Origin: Parelaphostrongylus tenuis
Lineage: Eukaryota; Nematoda; Chromadorea; Rhabditida; Metastrongylidae
Direction: 5' to 3'
Assembly (NCBI GenBank): GCA_019055375.1
Contig: JAHQIW010007107.1
Span: 124,001 to 188,000, forward strand
DNA length: 64,000 nucleotides
How positions within the stretch are numbered: position 1 is the stretch's first letter; every line of letters starts with the position of its first letter. A program made the position numbers and the translations under genes. Below the pieces are notes generated by a model. That model did not search any database. It had not been told where the DNA came from and worked only from the letters and a program-made list of their open reading frames with translations. Shown here one piece after another: positions 34,076-44,435 of this stretch.

Positions 34076-34366
34076 AGGATAAAGCTCTCGCCGTTGATCA
34101 ATCTCTGAGGGATGCGCCATGCATTCGACTTCAATTTTAACTTCGTTTGAGGTGATTGAATGCATATTTGGCCTTTACAATGACTCGCGGTGGCCTCCCG
34201 CTGAACCGAGTCAGTGCTGCCTATCCTCCCAGACAAGTCTGAGACCGTCTGGTACCATTTACCGACCACGAGGGAAGGATGACTTGCTAAGCCATGAGCG
34301 TGACATCGAACATTGACCTCGTGTGCACGCAGACGCCTCCAACCACTGCGCCACATGCACTCTATG
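34075..34366 (-). mobile_element. SINE family A copy
   Basis: Minus strand: GAGTGCATGTGGCGCAGTGG head (A box), GGTCAATGTTCGATGTCACG (B box), GGCCACCGCGAGTCATTGTA, CCTCAGAGATTGATCAACGG and a TTTATCCTTT tail. Nearly complete. Confidence 0.8.
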
Positions 34367-34439
34367 TCATGTACAGTACATACTATGTATATATATGCAT
34401 ATGCATGCATATGTCGGTGTAGAGATAAAGGATTAGGTT

Positions 34440-34692
34440 GCTGACATTATTTAATCACTGAGGGATGGACGAGCTAAGCTGTCGACTTTATCAATCGTCG
34501 TTTGAGTTGATCCTATGCATATCTGTCCTATGAAATGACTTGCGTTGGCCTACCGATGTATCAAGCCAGTGTTTCCAGATAGATCTGCTACTACCAGGCT
34601 GACTACAGAAGCAGGAAGAGGAGATGAGCTGCGCGAGCACGACTGAACCATTGACCGTTGCAGGACACTTTTAATCACCGCGCGCAAGAGTC
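34440..34692 (-). mobile_element. SINE family A copy, degenerate
   Basis: Inverse of the family body: GGCCAACGCAAGTCATTTCA, CAGATATGCATAGGATCAAC, and a head region with GGTCAATGGTTCAGTCGTGC as B box and CGCGGTGATTAAAAGTG as A-box region. Confidence 0.65.
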
Positions 34693-35089
34693 ATTGTGTA
34701 TAAATATGTTTATATAAACAAAAAGCATGTAATTTGAGTTGCCCAATTGCAAATATCACCTTTACGAGTGAATTTCAGTGCTTCAAGTAAGCCTTTTCCT
34801 TTATTTGGTCGTGATCACCTCGCAGCAAGCGGTGTCATTTTTAATTTTGTTGCTTTGCTTTTCGCGCACAACCAACTCTTGCAATGCAAGACAATAGCTG
34901 TGCACATTCACTTACACTTATAATCAAAATTTCTGATTGTGAGAAATAACTAGAGCTTTCTTAGCTACTGATCTGCACGTCTTCAGAAGTTGTGCTCTCA
35001 TTGTCTCGTATCGTCGTGAATGGTGGTGCTTCAAATTAAGCATAATAGCTGATGCGGGTCTCATACCGTGATCTGTTGAACATTAAAAC

Positions 35090-35650
35090 ATCAAGAGATG
35101 CAGGAGCAGCTGGTAATTTTGCTTACGAATACATCTGCCCAACTTTTAACTGGTCGTCCTCGAGAATAGATGTATTCCGAAGTCCACTTTTTAGTTCTTT
35201 TCGTCCATCTGTCATCTGCCCTTTTTATTGTATGGTCCGCCGATTTGTCTGTCATTATCAATGTACATTGTTTTGAATCACGAAGATGGGACAGACTGCG
35301 GCGTAAGAAGGCTAAACGTTGTGAAGTGCCGAGCAAATTTTAGAATGAATCGTTTAAGCCTTTGAAGAGCTGTTTCCAGTAGTCTGACATAGTCGAAGTA
35401 CCAACCGGCATCTTCGCTGCATCACAAAACGCTGCGGGGACTGCCGTGGTGAAAAGATTGTCACGCAGCTTTGAGTCCGTCGTTTGGTCAAATGTCTCTT
35501 TGAGAGGTTCCAATGCAGTCCTTCCTCTATGTAATACTTCCTTGAAATTGTTTTTCATGTTCAATGAACATCAACGTACACGCACGAGATGGTTTCCAAC
35601 AATCAAAGAACCATTCATATTGATTTGCTCACCATTTTACCATTAGTTTT
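35090..35650 (-). pseudogene. RTE-type retrotransposon C-terminal region
   Basis: The minus strand reads NMKNNFKEVLHRGRTALEPL then KETFDQTTDSKLRDNLFTTA and VPAAFCDAAK, then DDRWTKRTKKW and RGRPVKSWADVF. These are the RTE blocks LKEELNRRRRAAWAALEPLK...LFDxTVLPALCYAAE and RGRPPTRWADVF. Frame changes are present. It is the downstream part of the copy whose palm is at 36330-36600; two SINEs lie between. Confidence 0.75.
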
Positions 35651-35829
35651 TCATGAACTAGGTCTTCTTCCGATTCATACGTATTCTGACCTATTTTTCC
35701 GCTTCAGTAAATTTATTGAGCTCGTGTCTGAATCACTGGTAGTTCCGAAAAGATAAAGATGTCATCTGATCTGCAAAATAAAAATTTGACACTGTTTAAC
35801 ACATCATTGATCTCTCTTAACAGTGTTTT

Positions 35830-36060
35830 TTTTTCACTGTGCGGATCCCACTACTTTTAGCATTCAAATCGTTTCTTCGTCTTCTTCCTGAATGTCGCAG
35901 AATACTAATTGAGCGAGTCTTCTTGCAATCACGAGGATAGCCTGTCCGTGGCGTCCCATAAGGGGATGTTAACTTCCGAAGAGGATTGAGGGGGTGTGAC
36001 GTTGCTTCACTCGAGCAGCACGAGCATCGCAACCACTCGACCACGGCGGCCCCAGATATA
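35830..36060 (-). mobile_element. SINE family C copy, tRNA-Leu/Ser-like head
   Basis: Minus strand begins GCCGCCGTGGTCGAGTGGTT (A box of a class II tRNA type). The body includes TATTCTGCGACATTCAGGAA then GAAGACGAAG, and the end ACGATTTGAATGCTAAAAG, shared with copies at 42420-42655 and 43455-43800. Confidence 0.65.
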
Positions 36061-36089
36061 AAGTTTGATAGGAATTTTCCATCATTACA

Positions 36090-36328
36090 TCACCTTCGTC
36101 CATCCCTTCGGGGTCAGTCAAGTAGTACCAGACTGGTCTCAGACTTGCCTGAGAGGATGAGCAGCACTGACTCGGTTCAATGGGAGGCCACCGCGAGTCA
36201 CTGTAAAGGCCAGATATGCATTTAATCACCTCAAACGAAAATTAAAAATTGAAGACGAATGCATGGCGCATCTCTCAAGGATTGATGAACGCCGAGAGCA
36301 ATATCCTTTTATCCTTTACGTATGCTCT
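36090..36328 (+). mobile_element. SINE family A copy, head truncated
   Basis: Starts in the body (GTACCAGACTGGTCTCAGAC), then GAGGATGAGCAGCACTGACT, GGCCACCGCGAGTCACTGTA, GGATTGATGAACGCCGAGAG and the tail ATATCCTTTTATCCTTTA. It lies head to head with the family C SINE inside the RTE copy. Confidence 0.75.
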
Positions 36329-36329
36329 C

Positions 36330-36600
36330 CTCGTCCCAATGAAGCAACTTTATTATCCACGGTAGAGCGGTGAACAGCTTTGGCGATATCATATCACTTT
36401 ATCGAGCCCCTTTTGCAGTGTATATGGCAAGGAATAGAAAAAGCTGCATTCTTATGGCGAAGTTCTGATAGCAGTTTGATAGAGCTTTTGTATAGGACGG
36501 ATCCACCCTTTGGTCGACAAGCGCTGATAAGTCTGCATTTGTTTTGACGCTATCAAACGCCTGTTCATAGTCGATAAGAGTCAGGGTTAAGGGCAAGTAG
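36330..36600 (-). pseudogene. RTE-type reverse transcriptase palm fragment
   Basis: The minus strand reads LTLIDYEQAFDSVKTNADLS then ALVDQRVDPSYTKALSNCYQ, the RTE palm A motif (FVDYEKAFDSVETNAILSAL). It continues with a PWIIKLLHWDEESI version of the QWIMKSLDWDEKGI block. Confidence 0.75.
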
Positions 36601-36604
36601 GATT

Positions 36605-37155
36605 TTCAACAGACTTCTCTAACCCTTATAATTAAATTCAACAGATACCTAATGCACCTGTTAGTGGGAATGCTATATTCTTCTATGGTAAATGGCCTAG
36701 TCATCTGTGATTAGGTGAACATGGAAAACACATGCTTTTTTGGAAAATTTCTAGACTGAAGTAGGAGCGACAATATTTGTCTAGAAAAACTGCGCACACA
36801 GGCGCCGACTTTGATATGGATAAATCATTTAGAATCAGAGCGCTTAGCGTCACTGTAGATAATTAGTTTGCACTTTCGGCTCAAGTTTTCATGCTGCGTT
36901 CATCCCAAGTGTCACAGTATTCCGTCAAGAATTTCAAGAAGCATTTAGTGGTAGCGATCTGCGCAAACGAAAACAAGGGCGACTCTAACAAAGACCACGG
37001 CGAGCATGAATAAAACATTTCGATTATGTAAATTACGAAATGACTGTTTTAGAAAAACTATGCTATGCCAAAATAAGGGTTTCAACGAAAAGAAACTCCC
37101 AGTAAGAGGAAAAAAATGAGTATGAATAAGCACTAACAAATATTTCATTTAACTC
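36605..37155. other. No gene recognised
   Basis: A+T-rich, without domains or repeat families recognised. Confidence 0.35.
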
Positions 37156-37165
37156 TTCGCTCTGA

Positions 37166-37555
37166 GTGTTTTTTTAAGATCACGCTCAAATATTAATATG
37201 CCTGATAATTACTTCTGAGCCATGCATGTGGTCTGCTATGGGTGCACTTGCATGTGGTCTGCTATGGGTGATACAGCACAATACACGTGTTTCGGCCTTG
37301 CAGCCTCGTCAGTCGTTCTGTCTTTTTCGTCTGAACCAATCCATCTTGGGACTGATCCTCCTTACATAAGGGAACCGCAGATGTAATATACTTCCACGAG
37401 CTGTTAAGTGATGAAAATTACCAAATAGCGGTATTACACATTTGATTCTTGACTGATAATCTGAAAATATCACACCGTTTGTTCCAAGTGTTTTCTCAAG
37501 GCCACCTGCACATTTCAATATGCCTGATAATCATCTTCCGTGTTCCATTTTAGCT
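37166..37555 (-). mobile_element. Family 1 ribozyme element with direct repeat of about 323 bp
   Basis: GAGTGTTTTTTTAAGATCAC then ATATGCCTGATAATTA at 37166 recurs as AAGTGTTTTCTCAAGGCCAC then ATATGCCTGATAATCA near 37489. The ribozyme at 37276-37318 lies between. A 25-bp block (GCATGTGGTCTGCTATGGGT) is also duplicated locally at 37225-37270. Confidence 0.65.
37276..37318 (-). ncRNA. Hammerhead ribozyme, family 1, full core
   Basis: Minus strand: GAACGA (stem I), CTGACGA, stem II GGC-TGCAAG-GCC, GAAA, CACGTG, GTA, TTGTGC. Stem I pairs with one mismatch and a G-U. Confidence 0.8.
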
Positions 37556-37559
37556 TATT

Positions 37560-38085
37560 ACTCAGCGTTATTGATAGCCAACGGACACGGAACTCCTCAT
37601 TTACATTTTCGACTCAGTTCAGCAGTCCTCTGTGCACTTTTGAAGCAGCAGAGGCCCAAGCTGATGCTTCAAGCACGTCGAGAATTCTGCGAACCACCTA
37701 TGCACTGCTGGAACGATGTTTTACAATCTCTAATCGACTTTCAAAACATTCAGCCAGAATGTACACGTGAGATCCTTGAAACCTCGATTAATTGGACACA
37801 GTTTAGAAGGATGAGAGTGGACGAAAAAAGCAATGAGTGAATTCCTACAGAATGCAAGCGACCTTTTGGGAGATCAGGCAAACTATGGGCGGACGTGTTC
37901 GTTGCTAACGCCAACGATTTGCATTCGATGATGGGAACAATTCCAGGAACATGGAACGGGATTCGAGGACGTCACCACGTTCGAAGAAGGTTACCACCGT
38001 GGTGAGTAATCATGAAGCAAAAAAGCTGAAGTACTATTGTCCATACCACTCATTAGGACGGGCCGTCCAAGTATTTATATGGGTA
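37560..38085 (+). pseudogene. RTE-type retrotransposon C-terminal end
   Basis: In frame pieces: EAQADASSTSRILRTTYALL then ERCFTISNRLSKHS, and later GRSGKLWADVFVANANDLHS then MMGTIPGTWNGIRGRHHVRR, matching the RTE C-terminus (ADTxxTSRxLRTTHRALERC; RGRPPTRWADVFVARMNQLH). It directly follows the ribozyme element ending near 37555. Confidence 0.75.
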
Positions 38086-38162
38086 ATAATTCATTTAGCC
38101 TATGAAAAAATGAAACTACGTAATCGGAAATCAATTTATTAGACCGCCTATTGCGTGTTATG

Positions 38163-38532
38163 ATGTTACATTAAGCCCAATGTAATGTGCAAAAACGTTT
38201 ATGTCGACCGGGATTCGAAACCAAATCTTACTCTTTCGGGGAGCATGCTCTAAACCGTTGCACCACCGACGCTTTGTTTTTAATGACTTTCGATCAATTA
38301 TTGAAACTCAATATCTGTCAGTATAAGTAGGTTCAAGATCGATAATAACTGCCTCGCCACACCGTAGACGGTTAGCTGTTGACAGGTAACGCGTTGTAGC
38401 GTGAAAGAGTGAACTCCGAAACGAGCGTCGGTGGTGCAACGGTTCAGCACATGCTCCCGAAAAGAGTAATATCTGGGTTCAAATTTCGGTCGACGCAGTC
38501 GTTTTTGCACACCACTTTACATCATTGGGTTT
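38163..38532. mobile_element. Twin tRNA-Gly-like foldback element, 370 bp, family B
   Basis: Left module: CGACCGGGATTCGAAACC with GCACCACCGACGC. Right module inverted: GCGTCGGTGGTGCAACGGTT with GGGTTCAAATTTCGGTCGAC. Ends CCCAATGTAATGTGCAAAAA and TTTTTGCACACCACTTTACA then TCATTGGG. The central spacer (TTGAAACTCAATATCTGTCA) matches that at 13650-13750. Confidence 0.75.
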
Positions 38533-38539
38533 AAAGTAA

Positions 38540-38985
38540 AATTGTCTCAATAAAGTTATTTAAAAGTTATACGAAATGCTTCCAACATTCTTCACAAAGT
38601 GAAATTTCATTTCGAATTATTGTGGTTCGATATTTACAACCGAGTTATATCAAAAGGTGCGATTCCGTTATGCGATATTCAAAAATGTATGGCTCGGTAC
38701 GCTTGGGTGAAATTTGGCTGCTTTAAGTGTGGATATGCAACGTTAGAAAACCTACTCGTTTTCTACTTTACCGCTAATTTTCTACTGATTCAACTATTTT
38801 CTGTTTGTTTTAGATTTTCCACCCTGATAACTCCGCTGGGATCCGATAAAAGCCAGGAGTTGAACTCGTGATTTCGGATCATAACGATCTATGAGCAATG
38901 GTGCCATCTTTAACACACTTGTAATAGCCTGAACCATCGCGAGTCTGGTCAACATTCAATTGTTCAAATTTCTTGCCTATCTTAG

Positions 38986-39018
<33 letters not shown>

Positions 39019-42000
39019 TTATTATTATTTATTATATATTAGAATCCACTATGTACGTGGCAAACTAATTTATCGAGATTGCCGCCCTACTGTTCAGATC
39101 TCAAAATGAAAAGTTCAAAACAGGCTGAAAAAAACCTTTCCGAAGAGACATATTTCAGGGCAATCGATTCCGCGGATCCACTGAAGTCAATGCGTACAGG
39201 GCCCGAATCACGCGTGACCTCTAAGGAAGTCATATGTCACGAATGTGTCAAGGATATCAATGATTGTCCATTCCGCCATTTCTACAAATAAGTCCTGGAT
39301 TTAGTAATAACTATCAAAAAGTGAGAATTATGCAACTACAGCAAATGTACAAAATTTTTTCTCTTTCAAGAAGCAAAAGAGTGAAGGTATTCTTTCCAAC
39401 TTTCTGTTATAAAGACAGAATGATAACATAGCAGCAGCTCCAGTTAGTATTTACAAGAAGATAGGGGGGACTGGACCGAGTAAAAGATCTAAATATGAAG
39501 AAAGAGAAAAGATAGAAAAAAAATCATGAATTGAAAACCAGTATTATTATGTTTTCTCTAATAAATGCTTCGATCATCACTTAAACCAATTTACATGTGA
39601 AGGAGTGTTCACATGCATAATTTTGCTGCCCATCAGGAACTGTCTGCAGTTTTTCAAGAATTTTTCTCAGAGAAATCAATTATTTTGAAGGTCGTGATGT
39701 AATAAAAACTGTGGCGCTAGAGTTCTCACTGACTTACTGACGAAGAAAAGGTCAAAGTACACATTGAACCCAAAATCAAATGTAAGTGAAGTTGAAAAAC
39801 TACAGAATTCCACTCAAAAGTATATAGTAACGGCCATCAGCTAAAGAATATCAATTAAGAGGTCACCGGCGAGTTCGGTGATTCTGCTACGGTACAGAAG
39901 TTGCTATTCATGAATATTCAAGCAATAAAACTCTTTCTTCTACAAATAAACGATCAAATGGACCAACATACGAATATTTTTCCGGCTTTCGCATAGTGAT
40001 GAATCAGTTGTTGGTTGGCTGATTTGAATTTCAGTTTTGGCGACGAAAAATACGTTATTCAAAAAAAAAAGCAGCTGTCATTTCTCAACGACCGAATAAT
40101 ATCGACGACAAATGACGAATGGAAAAACGAACGTAAGGGAAATAAACCGAATCGGAACGTTGGCTTTTTCGAAGTGGATCGCTTGCGCTTTAGAAACCGA
40201 CAAAAGAAATCTGCTAAGTGACCTTCACGTCGCATCATTAAGACGATAGTCGACACTCCACGGAACTTAAGGCAAGTTATTTCCTAAGCGAATTTCATTC
40301 AAATCCTTTTCAAGTGAACAAAACAAAAGCAGTTTAAGTATGTGGCCTGAACGAGATGTTCTCACCTCTTTTGAGTTTCAAATCTTCTCAGTTTCTCAAA
40401 GACTGCTGAACCAATCTGTGTTTCCAACGAGAAAAGAAGACTCGTACTTATCGTCGTAGCAAGCAATATGTTTTCTATGCTTGCATTTATTCTGCGAAAT
40501 TTCTTTTAGATATACGTCTCATTGTTAGTTCGTCAGAAGTGTTTGTATTTTTCAAAGGTAAAATGGCCTAATAAACCGAATTTGAGAGCTGCAAAGGAGC
40601 TAGTTCTATTTTTACCAGTACTTCAAAGCACGAACTCTATGACTGGTAGAATGTGGTAATAACAAACTCCATTTAGAAAATGACTGAGGGAGCTAACCGT
40701 ATTTGATTAGTGTTTCTTGATCAATTAAGGAAATTAGTAGGAAAATGTAGATACGTAATATATGAAGAGTAACGTCGATGGAAAACACTCAGAAGAGGAG
40801 GTCCCAAAAGAAATGGACAAGTAAGAGTGGAGTGGACCCTCATTGAAACGAAACACATCGGAAAAGAACGAAAGACAATCAAGAAAGGCTTTCAAATTAG
40901 GAAGGACTAGTGTATTGAAAAGGCTGAATGAGTTGTTGCAAAACTCTGTGCAACTAAAAGGATCGTGCCCATCCTTCGTAATCATCATCTACTGTACGAA
41001 AATGAAAATGGACACCTCAAGCAGTTTTTTTGATTCTATCTTTTTCATTCATAACGAAAAAACTAGCGGAAATATTTCCAGAACTTTTTTTAGGTGCATA
41101 TGTCGAAAGCTGTAATCTTGGTTATTTTTGATTGACCGTTGCCAATAGACTGGCTTCCGTTTCCCAAAGTGATGAAGGTGACTGATTGTACTGCATACAT
41201 TTTGTGCAAGATTACGAAACTTTGCGAGCAAAATAGTTGTGTCAATTGTTCAGATGGACTTTGAAATCAACGTAGCATTAAGAGCTCGCACTGAAATGAA
41301 AAACCTATGAAACTGTATAAAAAGCGTGTGTTATCAGGACTACGGGTCTTCTGCTCGGTGATTAGTTCGTGATTGAAGTGGGTGGGCAAATATTTGTTTG
41401 AATGAGCCACAACTCTCATGCCGTAACATTTCAATTCAACGCCCACACCACCGACTCTTAGAAGCCAATGAGAAAATTTCTTTTTGATTTTTGTTTTGTT
41501 CGAATCTGTTTCCCCTCTGGTGGGCGAAATTGCCATTTTTGATAGACAAACGAAGTCAAAGAAAAAAAGAATTGTTGTAAGATCAAGGCAGCTCAAAAAA
41601 GGAATACTGTCTGCTCAACTCAATGAACCGAGTTTATTTTGTTCATACTAGACAAGATTTTACCAGCAAGAAATTCAAACTGTGACGGAAAAATTAGTGA
41701 ACGTTAAGAAATCCCTGAAAAAAAGACATCGATGGAAATCTTCTGCTGCGATTTACGAGGTGTAAATGGTTTTTTAAATAAAATTCTCCGCTGTTAACGT
41801 TACTTGATGCCTTAATACTTGTATGGTGGGTCCTTATTGAGAATCATTAGAGCCCCATAGTAGCTTCAATTTGATCGATAATCTGTAGATCGGATAAGAT
41901 CTGGCATTCTCACAATTACTAAAGCTGAGTTAGTGCTTGATAGTAATAGTATTATGATGGGCATCAAAACTCTGAAACTCGTTGATAGTTTCCGAGGCTT

Positions 42001-42235
42001 TCTTATCTTTTTCCTTGTATAGTTCGTGCAAACGAAGCATCACTTTGATGATATGGAAAAGAATTATAGTTTCCTGAGCTGGTTTTCCTTAAAAGTCTTC
42101 GAAGAGATAAAAAAGTGGAAAAAAAAGCAAAAAAAAAATCAAAAAATCAAAAATTATCATAGAAAACTGTAATGAATTCGTTTGCATAAGAAAAATATGA
42201 TAGTGAGGTAGCGATGAAATAGAATCATCCTCTAT
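38540..42235. other. Long A+T-rich stretch without supported genes
   Basis: Contains a (TA)n tract at 38985-39045. Frames such as 39079-39291, 40015-40221 and 40843-41115 (plus) or 41267-41596 (minus) lack domains and convincing splice partners. No repeat family seen elsewhere in the window was recognised here. Confidence 0.35.
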
Positions 42236-42419
42236 TTCCAAAATTATGACGAATTATGACTTAAACAGGAAAAATAAAAGTATGAAAACGAGATTAATTG
42301 ACGCGGACGGAAATCAAAAACAATCTTTCACAAAGAAATTTCGGAATACTAGTTCTTTCACTTTATCACATCATTTGATCAGTGTAATGGTTCACTGGGC
42401 GGGTCCCAGGACTCTTGGC

Positions 42420-42655
42420 ATTCACTTTGTCGACTAGCGTTCATCGGTTGACTGCGTGCTTGTCTTCTTTATGGATCTCGCAGAATTCTGGTTTAATATA
42501 TCTCCTTACGAACTCGAAGATAGCCAGGCTAAGGCTTTCCGCAGTATGTTCGTGATTTATTGCCGGAGCGATTTGAGGACGTCGGGTATCAAACTCGTGT
42601 TGTGCGACGCCGAGCATTATTAGCCATTCGGCCACAGGCCCCCACAAAGTACTAT
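42420..42655 (-). mobile_element. SINE family C copy
   Basis: Minus strand GTGGGGGCCTGTGGCCGAAT (A box), GCTCGGCGTCGCACAACACG, GAGTTTGATACCCGACGTCC (B box), then AATTCTGCGAGATCCATAAA and GAAGACAAGC, as in 35830-36060. Confidence 0.65.
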
Positions 42656-43454
42656 AAATAGCAGAAATGCTAAAAATAATATTATTATGAAATTTTTACT
42701 CACATAACACTTACACAAACTTGCCAGAGTACGATCTTCGAAAAAATGCAATAAACTGATTTATAAGTGCAGCCGGTGTCAAAATAGCAAAGAACGAAAG
42801 GAACCTACGTTGAAAGTGAAAAAATGAAGTTAACTGAGAAACGGTTATATTACAAAGTAAAGAATGATTTAAAATCCTGGAAAACGTTTTTCAAGGTGGC
42901 CCAAAGAAGAAGAGAATCGATATTCTAATTTATGCTTTGTTTTGAATTAACTGAGTGAAGTTGAGATTGCCGCTTCGATCGGTCTTATTCACACAATGAG
43001 ACTCTGATTGCCATGGTGATTTTATGGGGAAACGCTTCTTCGACTAACAAATCAACTCCACGCTATCGAGAAGTAGTTCTCTCTGTAATCTCGAGGGAAT
43101 TATTCAAACTCGTTTGGAATCGAGATGACACAAGCGATAATACATCGTCGTATGTTTTTGAGAATCTGTTATTTTTTCGGAAATGTGAAAGAGTAATGTA
43201 AATAAAATAAAAACATTGCCACGCGCTCCAGGTATGGGTAAAACGTGAGTTTAATTTCCGCCTGGAGTCGAAAGTTTTGGCTATCACACAGCATCCTCGG
43301 GTAAAAAAGTTGCTTTTGTGTAGGCTAAAATGTCAGTTCCTTCCTCACCTCTGAGTCTTGGATAGTCATTTCGAATACCCAAGTCATTACAAGTTCAACG
43401 CCTTGATGCTATGGAATATATAGTTAGTTATTAGCTTTCCTGTTTTACTCGATC

Positions 43455-43800
43455 CTGACGTCACATATTCTGTGCGTACACCATTTCTTCTACCATTCAA
43501 ATCGTTTCCTCGTAGCCGCCGTTTCAAAGATTTTTGGACATCTCGCATGTTGTTTCGACTGTTGCTAAGATTATGTTTTCTTCATGGATATAATAAAATT
43601 CTTGCTGAGTCAAATCATCTTGCAATCTTAGAGACTTCTGAGCTAAGGTGTTCTCACGTAATTGCAGAAAAGTGTTGGAAGAGGGGATCGAATCGCACCA
43701 TGCCTCTTGATAGTTTGTATCATCAATCACTCGGCTCTCTCTCTTCATCCAATTGGTGTTTGAAGGCTGCTGAGCTTTTGATGCGCAGAGCATATACGAA
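43455..43800 (-). mobile_element. SINE family C copy, diverged
   Basis: Minus strand B box GCGATTCGATCCCCTCTTCC; body GAATTTTATTATATCCATGA then AGAAAACATA; end ACGAGGAAACGATTTGAATG then GTAGAAG, equivalent to the end of 35830-36060. The 151-codon plus-strand frame over it is therefore not a gene. Confidence 0.55.
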
Positions 43801-44424
43801 AACTGAGAGAGTGGAATCCATCCATCATCGGATTTCTGGACCTTGTGCGCTACTATTTCATCAGCAGGTCAAAGAAAGAGTCATTTTCTGCGAAGCAGTT
43901 TTGAATGAGACTCAATATTATATGTGACCTCATTTCAAGTCTAAACAGGTGAAAGAAAGTGGAATTCGCGTCGATTACAAATTGCTGTGCAAAGCTACGT
44001 ATCGACGGACTCGACAACTTGATCGACAATATGGTCATCATCGATATAACAAATGTGGTTTTGTGTTTCCTTCAGAATTGGTTTATGACACGAAATGCAA
44101 AGAGTGAGGATTGTATAGGAAAAGGAATACTTGTTTGTGTCGAAGTCGGAGAAATGGACTTTTCTTCAGATCACTGATAGTTCTGATAAGGCACTCAATA
44201 TAAAGCTGGTTGAAGCATGTTATTACATTCTTAGTTTTTTTCTATGGAGGTTAGACGCGTAGAACCGTTTTTCAAGGTGAGAAATAGTTATCCTTCAGTA
44301 ACAGCACCGTTTTTATGACAGCAGTGAAGATTACAAGGACTAATACACCTTTATTAGGGACCAATATTTATTATTGAGAATAGGTGCTCTACGGAGTCCA
44401 GTCCTACATATTAGAAGGTCATCA

Positions 44425-44435
44425 CCTCTTTTCAG
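44425..44435 (+). promoter_or_regulatory. Probable spliced-leader (trans-splice) acceptor of the BTG/Tob gene
   Basis: CCTCTTTTCAG ends at 44435, directly followed by the ATG at 44436. A strong acceptor abutting the start codon, with no upstream coding exon in phase, is the usual form of a nematode SL trans-splice site. Confidence 0.6.

Noticed and set aside
37166..37555. LTR pair, because of the direct repeat
   Set aside because: The repeated block is short (about 65 bp), has no TG...CA ends, and the interval holds a ribozyme rather than a gag or pol segment; the same period occurs at 33341/33657.
43472..43927. 151-codon plus-strand open frame
   Set aside because: Overlaps a SINE family C copy on the minus strand, has no domain, and its boundaries follow the repeat.
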